Shown here: positions 16,067-25,353 of the stretch, piece by piece
Layout: every line of letters starts with the position of its first letter
Numbering within the stretch: the stretch's first letter is position 1
From: LH-M37 sp032251315
GTDB lineage: Bacteria > Pseudomonadota > Gammaproteobacteria > SZUA-229
Length of the DNA stretch: 64,000 nucleotides
Direction of reading: 5' to 3'
Assembly (NCBI GenBank): GCA_032251315.1
Contig: JAVVEE010000001.1
Location: 62,001-126,000, forward strand
Program-made: the position numbers and the translations under genes
Notes under the pieces: model-generated
Seen by the model: only the letters and a program-made list of their open reading frames with translations
What the model was told of the DNA's origin: nothing
Databases searched by the model: none

Positions 16067-16966
16067 ATGTCGACCGTCGCTCCGAGCCCTGTAAACACCC
16101 CTGTCAGGCACCCGAAAATTACGGCTAACGACCGTCTGGGCATGACCTTTTTTCTAGCCGCGCTGCTGCACGGCATGCTCATTCTGGGCATTACTTTCAG
16201 CAGCGCACCGGTGGAGGAGAACAAAACCCCGCCCACACTGGATATTATTCTGGTGCAGACCCAGAACCCCTCCGAAGCCAAAGATGCCAAATATCTGGCC
16301 CAGATCTCGCAGCAGGGCGGCGGCAACAGTGAAAGCAAAAGCCGCCCCCGTGACCTGTTCACCGCCCCCACTGTGGCCAAAACACCGGGGCAGGCGCTAC
16401 AGCCACCCCAGCAGGCGTCACGACAACAGCAGGCTGAAGCCGTCGCCATGCTGCATCAGCAGCAGTCCAGCTACAGCATCGACACCCGCGAACAGCAGAC
16501 AAAACCCGATAACCTCAGCCTCCAGGAGCAGCGCAACACCACTAAAAAGGCGGCAGCGGCACGCCTGATCCAGGAGGTCAGCAACATCATCGAACAGGAG
16601 ATTGAACGCCCCAAAGTCAAATACATGAATTCCAGCACCAAAGAGTTTGTGCCCGCGCGTTACATGCGTGAATGGATCAATCGTGTCGAGCGCATCGGCA
16701 ACCTGAATTACCCTGATCAGGCCCGGCGTGACCAGCTCAGCGGCACACTGATTCTGGATGTCACCATCAATGCCAAAGGCGAATTACTCAATATCGATCT
16801 ACGCCAGTCATCGGGGCACAAAGTCCTCGACGATGCCGCCCGACGCATCGTCAATCTTGCCGCGCCTTTTTCGCCCTTTCCCGATAAACTAAAACAGGAC
16901 GCAGATGTCTTACATATTACGAGAAGCTGGGAATTCATCAACAACAGTCAATTTAAAACACAGTAA
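16067..16966 (+). CDS. TonB-family energy transducer (TonB3-like)
   Basis: A 299-residue inner-membrane protein with one N-terminal TM helix (about 25-45), a long Gln/Pro/Ser-rich periplasmic spacer (about 70-200) and a C-terminal TonB domain (about 205-299) with YPDQARRDQLSGTLILDVTINAKGE-type features and a final RSWEF. No exbB or exbD adjoins it. In P. aeruginosa the protein at this position (TonB3) is needed for twitching motility, and the syntenic position beside gshB and the pil genes suggests the same role (inference). Its stop overlaps the yqgE start (TAATG). Confidence 0.88.
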   Translation: MSTVAPSPVNTPVRHPKITANDRLGMTFFLAALLHGMLILGITFSSAPVEENKTPPTLDIILVQTQNPSEAKDAKYLAQISQQGGGNSESKSRPRDLFTAPTVAKTPGQALQPPQQASRQQQAEAVAMLHQQQSSYSIDTREQQTKPDNLSLQEQRNTTKKAAAARLIQEVSNIIEQEIERPKVKYMNSSTKEFVPARYMREWINRVERIGNLNYPDQARRDQLSGTLILDVTINAKGELLNIDLRQSSGHKVLDDAARRIVNLAAPFSPFPDKLKQDADVLHITRSWEFINNSQFKTQ

Positions 16967-17526
16967 TGCAAAACACCAACCTCACCAGCCATTTTATTAT
17001 CGCCATGCCGAGCCTGATGGACGTAAACTTCAATCAGACGGTCACCTACATCTGCGAGCACAATGAAGACGGTGCTTTCGGTGTTGTCATCAACCGAAAA
17101 TCGGACATCACTTTTGATGATATTATTTTTCATATGGACATAGCGCCGCACGCGCACCATTTCCCTCATGAAAACATCTATCACGGCGGCCCGATGCAGC
17201 AGGATCGCGGCTTTATCCTTCACCAGTCCACCGGAAAATGGGCCTCGAGCTTAAAGATTAACGACCAGCTCACACTCACCACTTCGCGCGACGTACTCGA
17301 AGCCATTGCCTGCAATGAAGGCCCCGAACAGGCGATAATCGCCCTGGGTTATGCGGGCTGGACATCCGGACAGCTGGAACAGGAGCTGGCCGACAACGCC
17401 TGGCTGAGCTGCCCGGCGGAGGCACAGATTATCTTCGAAGTTCCCGCGGAGCAGCGCTGGCAGGCTGCCGCCAACCTGCTGGGCATTGACCTGCAACTGC
17501 TGAGCCACGAAGCCGGGCACGCCTGA
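16966..17526 (+). CDS. yqgE: UPF0301/YqgE-AlgH family protein
   Basis: A 186-residue cytoplasmic protein of the YqgE/AlgH family, whose biochemical role is unsettled. Family features are SHFIIAMPSLMDVNF at the start, FGVVINRK, YHGGPMQQDRGFILH and ALGYAGWTSGQLEQEL. It overlaps the tonB stop by one base and is followed 3 nt later by ruvX, the usual yqgE-ruvX pairing in gammaproteobacteria. Confidence 0.95.
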   Translation: MQNTNLTSHFIIAMPSLMDVNFNQTVTYICEHNEDGAFGVVINRKSDITFDDIIFHMDIAPHAHHFPHENIYHGGPMQQDRGFILHQSTGKWASSLKINDQLTLTTSRDVLEAIACNEGPEQAIIALGYAGWTSGQLEQELADNAWLSCPAEAQIIFEVPAEQRWQAAANLLGIDLQLLSHEAGHA

Positions 17527-17529
17527 GTC

Positions 17530-17955
17530 GTGAACCAAAGCAACATTGCCACCATTATGGCCATCGACTATGGCCAAAAGCGCATCGGTATCGCCTCGGG
17601 CCAGACTATCACTGGCTCGGCTTCGCCCATCACCACACTCAATCAGATTAATGGTACGCCCGACTGGGCGGCGCTGGCAGAGCTGATCGGGCAATGGCAG
17701 CCGCAGGCACTTATCGTCGGCATGCCCTACTATCTTGATGGCACGGAAAACGACATGACCAGAATCGTCGACCGGTTTTGCCTTGAGCTGGAGCAGCGCT
17801 TCGCCCTGCCCGTTTACAAAATCAACGAAGCCCTGAGTTCCTACGAGGCCGAAGCCCTGCTGAAAAAAAACACCAAAATAGGCAAGCACAACAAGCATGA
17901 GATTGATAAAATGGCGGCCGCAATCATCGCGCAAAGCTGGCTTGATCAACAATAA
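17530..17955 (+). CDS. ruvX: Putative Holliday junction resolvase / pre-16S rRNA nuclease YqgF
   Basis: A 141-residue RNase H-like fold protein of the YqgF family, linked to 16S rRNA 5' end maturation and proposed as a junction resolvase. It has AIDYGQKRIGIASG with the catalytic Asp (about residue 13), LIVGMPYYLDGTEND and a C-terminal HEIDKMAAAIIAQSWL with the last acidic residue. The start is GTG at 17530, 3 nt after the yqgE stop. pyrR follows after 21 nt. Confidence 0.95.
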   Translation: MNQSNIATIMAIDYGQKRIGIASGQTITGSASPITTLNQINGTPDWAALAELIGQWQPQALIVGMPYYLDGTENDMTRIVDRFCLELEQRFALPVYKINEALSSYEAEALLKKNTKIGKHNKHEIDKMAAAIIAQSWLDQQ

Positions 17956-17976
17956 ATAATAGCAGTCACTTCACTT

Positions 17977-18474
17977 ATGGAAGAAATTGCCCCACCGGAA
18001 ACGCTTCTGGAAAAACTGGCCGAACAACTGAAAAAGCTGATCAGTCAACGCGCCATTGATCAGCCCCTGATGGTCGGCATTCACACCGGTGGCGTCTGGG
18101 TCGCCAGGGCCCTGCATCAGAAACTCGCTCTGGAAGAACCGCTCTACACGCTTGACATCAGCTTTTATCGAGACGACTTTTCCCGCATCGGCATGAACCC
18201 TCAGGTCAGGCCTTCGCAACTCCCCGCTCAAATTGATGATCGCCATATCATTCTGGTCGATGATGTCCTGCACACCGGGCGCACCATTCGGGCGGCGATG
18301 AATGAGATTTTCGATTATGGCCGCCCTGCCAGCATCACCCTGGTCTGCCTGATCGAACGCGATGGCCGGGAGCTGCCCATTCAGGCCGATGTAGTCGGCC
18401 AGCATCTGCACCTAAATGAAGACCAGCACATCAAACTCACCGGTCCTGCACCCCTGGAGTTTGTGCTCGCGTGA
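17977..18474 (+). CDS. pyrR: PyrR, pyrimidine regulator / uracil phosphoribosyltransferase
   Basis: A 165-residue type I phosphoribosyltransferase fold protein. The PRPP loop is IILVDDVLHTGRT (91-103), with the FYRDDFSR segment at 63-70, both typical of PyrR. The family binds UMP/UTP and PRPP and can regulate pyr genes or act as a weak uracil phosphoribosyltransferase. It precedes pyrB and pyrC', as in Pseudomonas. No classical PyrR attenuator was evident in the short upstream gap. Confidence 0.94.
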   Translation: MEEIAPPETLLEKLAEQLKKLISQRAIDQPLMVGIHTGGVWVARALHQKLALEEPLYTLDISFYRDDFSRIGMNPQVRPSQLPAQIDDRHIILVDDVLHTGRTIRAAMNEIFDYGRPASITLVCLIERDGRELPIQADVVGQHLHLNEDQHIKLTGPAPLEFVLA

Positions 18475-18495
18475 TAACCTCTACAGGCATAAAAC

Positions 18496-19524
18496 ATGGT
18501 CAATAAAGCAAGCCGACCCACCGATTCCCTGATCGGGCACGATGCCTGGAATATCCAGCTGGACGAAAATGGCCGGCTCAAACATTTTCTCACCGTTGAA
18601 GGGCTGAGCACGGAGCTGCTTGTCAGCATCCTCGACACCGCCGAAAGTTTCGCCAACATCAATGCCCAGAGCGTTAAAAAAGTACCTCTGCTGCGAGGCA
18701 AAACCATCGCCAACCTGTTCTTCGAAGCCAGCACCCGAACCCGCAACACCTTCGAGCTGGCGGCTAAACGTCTCTCTGCTGACGTGCTCAACGTCAACAT
18801 CAGCACCTCGGCGACCAGCAAGGGCGAAATCCTGATGGATACCCTGCAAAATTTGCAGGCCATGCAATGCGACATGTTCGTGGTCAGGCATAACGCCTCC
18901 GGTGCCGCCCACTATATCGCCAACCGGGTGGCACCGGGCATCAGCGTTATCAACGCCGGTGACGGCAGCCATGCCCATCCCACGCAGGCGATGCTGGATA
19001 TGTTCACCATCCGCCGTAACAAGGGCAATGATTTCGGTCGACTGCGCGTGGCGATCATCGGTGATGTGCTGCACTCGCGCGTGGCCCGCTCCCAGATCCA
19101 TGCGCTCAATATCCTGAACACCGGCAACGTTCGCGTTATCGCCCCCAAAACTCTGGTGCCAGCGGGCATCGAAGACATGGGGGTCGAACTGTTTCATGAC
19201 ATGGAAGCCGGTCTTCGTGATGCCGATGTGGTGATCGCACTACGCTTGCAGAAAGAGCGCATGCAGGGCGCGCTCCTGCCCAGTGAGCAAGAATATTATC
19301 GAATGTACGGTCTCACCCGGGAACGGCTGCGCCTGGCCAAACCCGATGCCATTGTGATGCATCCCGGGCCGATCAATCGCGGCGTGGAAATCGAATCCTG
19401 CGTCGCCGATGGTCCGCAATCGGTCATTCTCGAGCAGGTTACCAACGGCATCTCCATCCGCATGGCGGTAATGTCGATGGCGCTGGGACGCGACCCCGGC
19501 ACTGTCCAGAGTGAAAAAGCATGA
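18496..19524 (+). CDS. pyrB: Aspartate carbamoyltransferase catalytic subunit
   Basis: Condenses carbamoyl phosphate and aspartate in pyrimidine synthesis. The protein is 342 residues, longer than the E. coli subunit (about 311), with an N-terminal extension of about 25-30 residues like Pseudomonas PyrB. The carbamoyl-phosphate loop STRTR is at 79-83, and MHPGPINRGVEI lies near the C-terminus. No pyrI is present; instead it overlaps pyrC' by 4 nt (ATGA). That matches the class in which PyrB assembles with an inactive dihydroorotase-like partner. Confidence 0.97.
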   Translation: MVNKASRPTDSLIGHDAWNIQLDENGRLKHFLTVEGLSTELLVSILDTAESFANINAQSVKKVPLLRGKTIANLFFEASTRTRNTFELAAKRLSADVLNVNISTSATSKGEILMDTLQNLQAMQCDMFVVRHNASGAAHYIANRVAPGISVINAGDGSHAHPTQAMLDMFTIRRNKGNDFGRLRVAIIGDVLHSRVARSQIHALNILNTGNVRVIAPKTLVPAGIEDMGVELFHDMEAGLRDADVVIALRLQKERMQGALLPSEQEYYRMYGLTRERLRLAKPDAIVMHPGPINRGVEIESCVADGPQSVILEQVTNGISIRMAVMSMALGRDPGTVQSEKA

Positions 19525-20804
19525 ACCGACTTCTGATCAAAAACGGCCAACTTCTCGACCCCGCCAGCGGGCTCAATGCGCGCGGCGATCTCTACATCGA
19601 GAATGGCTGCATTGCCGCCATCGATACCGCGCCGGAAAATTTCAGTGCGGATCAGACCATTGACGCCGAAGGGCTCACCGTCATTCCCGGCCTGGTCGAT
19701 CTGTGTGCGCGCCTGCGTGAACCGGGCTATGAATACAAAGCCACCATCGAGAGCGAAACCATCGCCGCGGCCATGTCCGGCATCACCACGCTGTGCTGCC
19801 CGCCCGACACCGATCCGGTTATCGACGAACCGGCGGTGGTTGAGCTGATCAATCACAAAACCGCCCACGCCGGCCACAGCAATGTACTCATGCTGGGCGC
19901 GCTCACCACCGGTCTGAGAGGTGAACTGCTGAGCGAAATGCAGGCACTGAAAGTCGCCGGCTGTGTCGGGCTGAGCAATGGCAGACATCCGATCGCCAGC
20001 ACGCTGGTACTGAAGCGCGCTTTTGCCTATGCGGCCAACTGCGGTTTAACCGTTTTTATCGAGCCCGATGACCACTGGCTGAGCGCCGGCGGCTGCGCCC
20101 ACGAAGGCACCATTGCCAGCCGCCTCGGCCTGAAGGGCATTCCGGTTTCCGCCGAAACCGTGGCCCTCGCCCGAGCGCTGGAAATTGTCGCCGAAACCGG
20201 CGTTAAGGCACATTTTGGACGACTTTCCTGTGCCGCCAGCGTCAACATGATTCGTCACGCCAAGGATAACGGCCTGAATATCACTGCTGATGTCAGCGCG
20301 CATCAGCTGCACCTCACTGAATTTGACATCAGCGGCTTCAACAGCGCCTGCCATGTGCTGCCGCCACTGCGTAGCCGGCGTGATCAGGAGGCGCTGCAAC
20401 GCGGACTTGCCGATGGCACGCTGGATGCCATCTGCTCCGACCACCAGCCCCACGAGCCGGACGCCAAAGAGGCTCCATTCGCCGGTACCGCGCCGGGCAT
20501 CAGCGCGCTGGCGACACTGCTGCCACTGGCGGTGCGCCTGGCGGATCGGGGCATTGTCGATATTGAAACGGTGATTCGCGCCATTACTTCGGCACCGGCG
20601 GCTATTCTGGGCATAAACGCGGGTTCACTGGCGACGGGTGCGAGCGCGGATATCTGCATATTCAACCGCGATGCCGGCTGGCAGCTGGATGCATCCAGCC
20701 TCCACGGCGCCGGCAAGAACTCGCCTTTTATGGGCTGGGATTTTCAAACCCGGGCGGAACATACCATTGCCGCCGGCATCCTCATTCACAGCCGCGCCGA
20801 CTGA
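19521..20804 (+). CDS. pyrC': Inactive dihydroorotase-like subunit (PyrC')
   Basis: A 427-residue amidohydrolase-fold protein of the type I dihydroorotase family. The metal-binding D-x-H-x-H-x-R signature reads DLCARLR (60-66), so both His are replaced (Cys62, Arg64). A second region usually reading CPHH is SAHQ here, while SDHQPH near residue 311 is kept. Loss of the first two ligands makes catalysis unlikely. In Pseudomonas the homologous protein is catalytically silent and scaffolds the PyrB dodecamer. An active PyrC is expected elsewhere in the genome. Its start overlaps the pyrB stop. Confidence 0.92.
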   Translation: MNRLLIKNGQLLDPASGLNARGDLYIENGCIAAIDTAPENFSADQTIDAEGLTVIPGLVDLCARLREPGYEYKATIESETIAAAMSGITTLCCPPDTDPVIDEPAVVELINHKTAHAGHSNVLMLGALTTGLRGELLSEMQALKVAGCVGLSNGRHPIASTLVLKRAFAYAANCGLTVFIEPDDHWLSAGGCAHEGTIASRLGLKGIPVSAETVALARALEIVAETGVKAHFGRLSCAASVNMIRHAKDNGLNITADVSAHQLHLTEFDISGFNSACHVLPPLRSRRDQEALQRGLADGTLDAICSDHQPHEPDAKEAPFAGTAPGISALATLLPLAVRLADRGIVDIETVIRAITSAPAAILGINAGSLATGASADICIFNRDAGWQLDASSLHGAGKNSPFMGWDFQTRAEHTIAAGILIHSRAD

Positions 20805-20846
20805 ACAGTCGGTACCTCAGCGTAAAATCGGGGTCATTTAGATACT

Positions 20847-20857
20847 CGACAGCCTCC
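20847..20857 (-). repeat. Post-stop 11-mer GGAGGCTGTCG, copy 1 (after second pilU)
   Basis: On the minus strand GGAGGCTGTCG lies 5 nt after the stop of the second pilU-type gene. The same 11-mer directly follows the pilT stop and the phnA stop in the same orientation relative to each gene. Its function is unknown. Confidence 0.5.
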
Positions 20858-20862
20858 GGGAC

Positions 20863-22002
20863 TCAGGATTTTTTCTCATTCGCTGGCAAACTGCTGGGGA
20901 ATTGCAGGGTGTCCGAGGTCTCACTTGAGCCCTTCGATTCCACCCCGCCGCCAAAATTGATCTTCCATTCGAGATCGCTGCTGGAATCCGCATTGGCCAG
21001 TGCGACCTTGAGATCAATTCGATCCTGCTTATACAGCTGATACAGCGACTGATCAAAAGTTTGCATGCCGGCCTCACCGCTTTTCTCCATGGCGGCTTTA
21101 ATGCTGTGAAAATCACCCTGGCGAATCAGACTGGCAATATAGGGCGTGTTGATCATGACCTCCACCGCCGCCACGCGCGTACCATCAAGCGAGGGCACCA
21201 GACGTTGCGCCAGAATGCCATTCAGATTGAGCGACAGATCCATCAATATCTGGTTGTGCGCATCATTCGGAAAAAAGTTCAGAATACGATCCAGAGTTTG
21301 GTTGGCGTTAGTGGCGTGCAGGGTCGTCAGGCAGAGATGGCCGGTATCGGCATAGCGCAGCGCCGCCTGCAAGCCGTTGCGGTCACGGGCCTCACCCAGC
21401 ATAATTACATCGGGCGTTTCACGCATGGCTTCGCGCAATGCGTTATCGAAGGAGAGCGTATCCAGCCCGATCTCCCGTTGCCCCACCACCGACTTTTTGT
21501 GCCGAAACATAAACTCAATCGGATCTTCGATAGTCAGAATATGCCCGGTTTCATTGCCGTTGCGATAGTCAATCATGGACGCCAGCGAGGTCGACTTACC
21601 CATGCCCGTGGCACCCACCACCAACACCAGCCCTTTTTTCCGGCTGATCATGGTTTTGTACAGATCGGGCAGACCCAGATCTTTCAGCGTTGGAATATCC
21701 GAACGGATATAACGGATCACCATCGAGACTTCACCGCGCTGCATGTAGACATTAACGCGGAAGCGTCCGAGATCGGTGTAGGACATGCCCAGATTCATCT
21801 CCAGATTCTTTTCAAAATCCTGAATCTGGGCCGGTGTCAGCAGGTCATAGGCCAGCTTCTTGGTCATGCCGGGCGTCAGCATACTCTTGCCGACCGGGCG
21901 CATGGTGCCTTCAATGCGAATACTCACCGGCGCACCGGTGGTGAAATAGAGATCCGAAGCCTGCTGTTCGGACATCAGTTTAAGATACGGCTGTAGATTC
22001 AT
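20863..22002 (-). CDS. Second PilU-type pilus retraction ATPase paralogue
   Basis: A 379-residue PilT/PilU-family hexameric ATPase. Walker A is GATGMGKST, followed by ILTIEDPIEF (Asp box), Walker B DVIMLGEARD and the His box GHLCLTTLHATNANQTLDRI. The PilT AIRNLIRE motif is replaced by YIASLIRQGDFHSIK, as in PilU-like proteins. The C-terminus has a Ser-rich tail (about 350-379). It lies 21 nt downstream of pilU and is clearly diverged from it, so this is an old paralogue rather than a recent duplicate. Pseudomonas has only one pilU at this position. It may be an accessory motor working with PilT (inference). Confidence 0.88.
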   Translation of the reverse strand: MNLQPYLKLMSEQQASDLYFTTGAPVSIRIEGTMRPVGKSMLTPGMTKKLAYDLLTPAQIQDFEKNLEMNLGMSYTDLGRFRVNVYMQRGEVSMVIRYIRSDIPTLKDLGLPDLYKTMISRKKGLVLVVGATGMGKSTSLASMIDYRNGNETGHILTIEDPIEFMFRHKKSVVGQREIGLDTLSFDNALREAMRETPDVIMLGEARDRNGLQAALRYADTGHLCLTTLHATNANQTLDRILNFFPNDAHNQILMDLSLNLNGILAQRLVPSLDGTRVAAVEVMINTPYIASLIRQGDFHSIKAAMEKSGEAGMQTFDQSLYQLYKQDRIDLKVALANADSSSDLEWKINFGGGVESKGSSETSDTLQFPSSLPANEKKS

Positions 22003-22023
22003 TAACGCAACTCCCGCAGCCGA

Positions 22024-23196
22024 CTACCTGAGTCGGCCCGCTGATTGTTCAGATGGGTCTTCCGCCATTTGCAGCTTGTCCAGTCCGCTCATCAGATCCT
22101 CTTTTTTGGAACCCTTGCCTTCCAGCTTGAACTTCAGCCTCAGGTCGTTCAACGAATCGGCATTGCGCAGGGCGTCTTCATAGCTGATCTTGCCCGCTTC
22201 ACTCAAAGTGAACAGGGCCTGATCAAAGGTCTGCATGCCCTGTTCATTGGACTTGGAGATCAGCTCTTTCATTTCGTGAACCTGCCCCTTGAAAATCAGA
22301 TCTGCCATGAACGGGGTATTGATCATGACCTCTACCGCTGCGATGCGTCCTTCTCCGGAAATGGAGGGGATCAGTCGCTGCGAGATCAGGCTCTTCAGGT
22401 TCAGGGAGAGGTCCATCAGTAACTGCTGACGACGCTCCTCGGGGAAAAAGTTGATAATGCGATCCAGCGCCTGATTGGTGCTGTTGGCGTGCAGGGTTGA
22501 CAGGCACAGATGCCCGGTCTCGGCGAAGGCAACCGCATATTCCATGGTCTGGCGATCACGAATTTCACCAATCAGAATCACATCCGGTGCCTGACGCAGG
22601 GTATTCTTCAGCGCCACTTCATAACTCTCGGTATCCACGCCCACTTCGCGCTGGGTGACAATGCAGTTACGATGGTTATGGACAAACTCGATAGGATCCT
22701 CGATGGTGATGATATGGCCTTTGCTGTTCTCATTGCGGTATCCCACCATGGCGGCCAGCGAGGTCGACTTACCGGAACCGGTCGCCCCCACAAAAATTAC
22801 CAGACCACGTTTGGTCATGGCGATCTCTTTCAATACCGGCGGCAGGTTCAGCTCGTCAAATTCGGGAATGTCCGACTGGATTCTGCGCAGCACCACGCCC
22901 ACCGAACCGCGCTGAGCAAAGGCGTTGACACGGAAGCGGGAGACACCCGGCAGACTGATGGCAAAATTACATTCCTGCGTGGCTTCAAATTCGGTGGACT
23001 GCTTGTCGTTCATGAGCGAGCGCACCAGCATCTGGGTATGCTGCGGACTCAATGCCTGATTAGACAGAGATTCCATAGCACCATCAACCTTAATCGATGG
23101 CGTCGCCCCCGCGGTGACGAACAGATCCGAGCCGCCTTTCTGCACCATGGTGCGTAGAAGATCGTGCATATATCGTATAGCTTTATCGCGATCCAT
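22024..23196 (-). CDS. pilU: Type IV pilus retraction ATPase PilU
   Basis: PilT-dependent accessory retraction motor. The protein is 390 residues and is closer to Pseudomonas PilU than its downstream neighbour is: shared segments are ECNFAIS, LTKRGLVIFVGATG-type Walker A (GATGSGKST), NCIVTQREVG, FEVALKNTLRQAPDVILIGE-type Walker B and the C-terminal GRLR. The AIRNLIRE motif of PilT is absent (FMADLIFKGQVHEMK). It starts 50 nt after the pilT stop on the same transcript. Confidence 0.93.
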   Translation of the reverse strand: MDRDKAIRYMHDLLRTMVQKGGSDLFVTAGATPSIKVDGAMESLSNQALSPQHTQMLVRSLMNDKQSTEFEATQECNFAISLPGVSRFRVNAFAQRGSVGVVLRRIQSDIPEFDELNLPPVLKEIAMTKRGLVIFVGATGSGKSTSLAAMVGYRNENSKGHIITIEDPIEFVHNHRNCIVTQREVGVDTESYEVALKNTLRQAPDVILIGEIRDRQTMEYAVAFAETGHLCLSTLHANSTNQALDRIINFFPEERRQQLLMDLSLNLKSLISQRLIPSISGEGRIAAVEVMINTPFMADLIFKGQVHEMKELISKSNEQGMQTFDQALFTLSEAGKISYEDALRNADSLNDLRLKFKLEGKGSKKEDLMSGLDKLQMAEDPSEQSAGRLR

Positions 23197-23236
23197 CTTA
23201 GAGATTACCTCATGTTTTTTTGTTTAACCAGGCGTG

Positions 23237-23247
23237 CGACAGCCTCC
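23237..23247 (-). repeat. Post-stop 11-mer GGAGGCTGTCG, copy 2 (at pilT stop)
   Basis: On the minus strand the pilT stop TAG shares its final G with GGAGGCTGTCG, reading CTAGGAGGCTGTCG. The same 14-mer occurs at the phnA stop. Confidence 0.55.
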
Positions 23248-24281
23248 TAGAAATTATCCTTGTTCGCCGCTTTCTTTCTGGCTTCGTCTTTATTGATCAA
23301 GCCTTTTGACAGCAGCTCCTGCAGGTTCTGGTCCAGGGTCTGCATGCCGATCGACTGCCCGGTCTGAATCGCCGAATACATCTGGGCGATTTTATTCTCT
23401 CGAATCAGGTTGCGAATCGCCGGCGTGCCAATCATGATTTCGTGCGCCGCGATGCGACCGCCACCCACTTTCTTCAACAGGGTCTGGGAAATAACCGCCC
23501 GCAAAGATTCGGACATCATGGCTCGCACCATCTCCTTCTCTGCTGCCGGGAACACGTCCACGATACGGTCAACGGTTTTTGCGGCTGAACTGGTATGCAG
23601 CGTACCGAAGACCAGATGCCCGGTCTCCGCTGCCGACAATGCCAGCCCGATGGTTTCAAGATCGCGCATTTCGCCCACCAGAATCACATCAGGATCTTCA
23701 CGCAAAGCTGAACGTAACGCATCGGCAAAACCGAGTGTATCACGATGCACCTCACGCTGATTGATCAGCGATTTTTTGCTTTCATGCACAAACTCAATGG
23801 GATCTTCAATGGTCAAAATGTGGCCATAGTGGTTTTCGTTAACATAGTTGACCATGCCCGCCAGTGTGGTCGATTTTCCCGATCCTGTCGGCCCGGTCAC
23901 CAGCACGATGCCACGCGGGGTATTGGAGATATCTTCAAAAATCTTCGGCGCGCCCAGCTCTTCCAGAGACAGAATTTTGGAGGGAATGGTACGAAAAACC
24001 GCACCCGCGCCCCGGTTATGATTAAAGGCGTTGACACGAAAACGGGCCAGTCCGGGAATCTCGAACGAGAAGTCGGTTTCCCAGTACTCCTCAAAGGTCT
24101 TGCGCTGTTTATCGTTCATGATGTCATACACCATGCTGTGAACGTCTTCGTGCTCCATCAGATCAACATTAATACGTCTGACATCACCATCGACACGGAT
24201 CATCGGTGGCAGGCCTGCCGACAGGTGTAAGTCAGAGGCCCCGTTTTTGACACTGAATGCCAGAAGTTGTGCAATATCCAT
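23247..24281 (-). CDS. pilT: Type IV pilus retraction ATPase PilT
   Basis: Hexameric motor that powers pilus retraction and twitching. From ATG at 24281 (a TTG lies one codon upstream) the protein is 344 residues and closely follows Pseudomonas PilT. Walker A is GPTGSGKST (about 130-138), Walker B DVILVGEMRD (about 198-207), His box GHLVFGTLHTSSAAKTVDRI, and the retraction-specific AIRNLIRE motif is at about 288-295. It is divergent from proC and heads the pilT-pilU-second pilU operon. Confidence 0.97.
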   Translation of the reverse strand: MDIAQLLAFSVKNGASDLHLSAGLPPMIRVDGDVRRINVDLMEHEDVHSMVYDIMNDKQRKTFEEYWETDFSFEIPGLARFRVNAFNHNRGAGAVFRTIPSKILSLEELGAPKIFEDISNTPRGIVLVTGPTGSGKSTTLAGMVNYVNENHYGHILTIEDPIEFVHESKKSLINQREVHRDTLGFADALRSALREDPDVILVGEMRDLETIGLALSAAETGHLVFGTLHTSSAAKTVDRIVDVFPAAEKEMVRAMMSESLRAVISQTLLKKVGGGRIAAHEIMIGTPAIRNLIRENKIAQMYSAIQTGQSIGMQTLDQNLQELLSKGLINKDEARKKAANKDNF

Positions 24282-24519
24282 CAATTCCCCCGGATGTTTC
24301 TATTTTCTTTTAGTGACCCGATCAGCATGGCTGAATCAGATCGGATCGCTGAATGTGTATACCCTACTACTTATAGCCAATAAATCTCCGCCCTTCACGT
24401 TATTTAACGGTCTTTATCGGAAAATCTTTTATCATCGGCTAATGCGGTTTCGCTGGCTATGTTAGAATTTTCATTTAAACAAGCACTTACTAACCTGCAT
24501 CGGAACTGAAATTAATCAA

Positions 24520-25353
24520 ATGAGCACATCAATCGCTTTTATTGGTGGTGGCAACATGGCCACCAGCCTGATCGGAGGCCTGATATCGTCCTCAGCGTCG
24601 GCGGCGAGCATCATGGTGGCTGAACCGGACCAGGTACAGCGCAGCCGTTTGCAGCAGCAGTTTGCTGTTCACACCACTGCGGATAACAGCGACACGCTCA
24701 ATGCCGACGTAGTGATACTGGCGGTCAAACCTCAACTGTTGCAAATAGTGTGCCGAGCACTCCGCGAAACGCTCAACCAGTCCGCTCGGCAACCCCTGTT
24801 TATCTCCATTGCCGCCGGTGTCCGCAGTGACGACATCGATCGCTGGCTGGGAGGCGATCGCGTTATTGTGCGCGCCATGCCCAACACCCCCTCCCTGCTG
24901 GCTTCGGGTGCCACCGGGCTTTATGCCAACCCGCGCGTGAGCGCCGCCCAGAAAACAGTGGCGGAAACCATTCTGCACGCTGTCGGCATAACGCTATGGG
25001 TCGACAAAGAGGACGAGCTGGATGCGGTGACCGCGGTCTCGGGGAGCGGCCCGGCCTATTTTTTCCTGCTGATGGAAGCCATGCAGCAGGCGGGCGTCAG
25101 GCTGGGTCTGGCCCCTGAAACCGCTGAAAAACTGGTTATCCAGACCGCGCTGGGTGCCGCGCAGATGGCCGAACATAGGGAACTGGATGTCGCCACCTTG
25201 CGCGCCCAGGTCACCTCCAAAGGCGGCACCACCGAACAGGCCATCAACCATTTTCAGCAGGCTGGTTTCGAACAGCTGGTGGAGAGTGCCATGCAGGCGG
25301 CCTATGACCGCTCCCGAATTTTGGCTAACGAACTGGGTAAAGATCAATCATGA
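24520..25353 (+). CDS. proC: Pyrroline-5-carboxylate reductase
   Basis: Last step of proline synthesis, NAD(P)H-dependent. The protein is 277 residues with an N-terminal Rossmann loop FIGGGNMATSLIGGL (6-20), VRAMPNTPSLLASGATGL in the middle, and the C-terminal signature PAYFFLLMEAMQQAGVRLGL with SKGGTTEQAI. It is divergent from pilT across 238 nt; Pseudomonas has yggS between pilT and proC, and it is missing here. The stop overlaps the yggT start (ATGA). Confidence 0.97.
   Translation: MSTSIAFIGGGNMATSLIGGLISSSASAASIMVAEPDQVQRSRLQQQFAVHTTADNSDTLNADVVILAVKPQLLQIVCRALRETLNQSARQPLFISIAAGVRSDDIDRWLGGDRVIVRAMPNTPSLLASGATGLYANPRVSAAQKTVAETILHAVGITLWVDKEDELDAVTAVSGSGPAYFFLLMEAMQQAGVRLGLAPETAEKLVIQTALGAAQMAEHRELDVATLRAQVTSKGGTTEQAINHFQQAGFEQLVESAMQAAYDRSRILANELGKDQS

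Noticed and set aside
24284..24519. Sigma-54 promoter between pilT and proC
   Set aside because: A TGGC-containing stretch near 24452 was inspected, but the GG/GC spacing of a -24/-12 element is not met.
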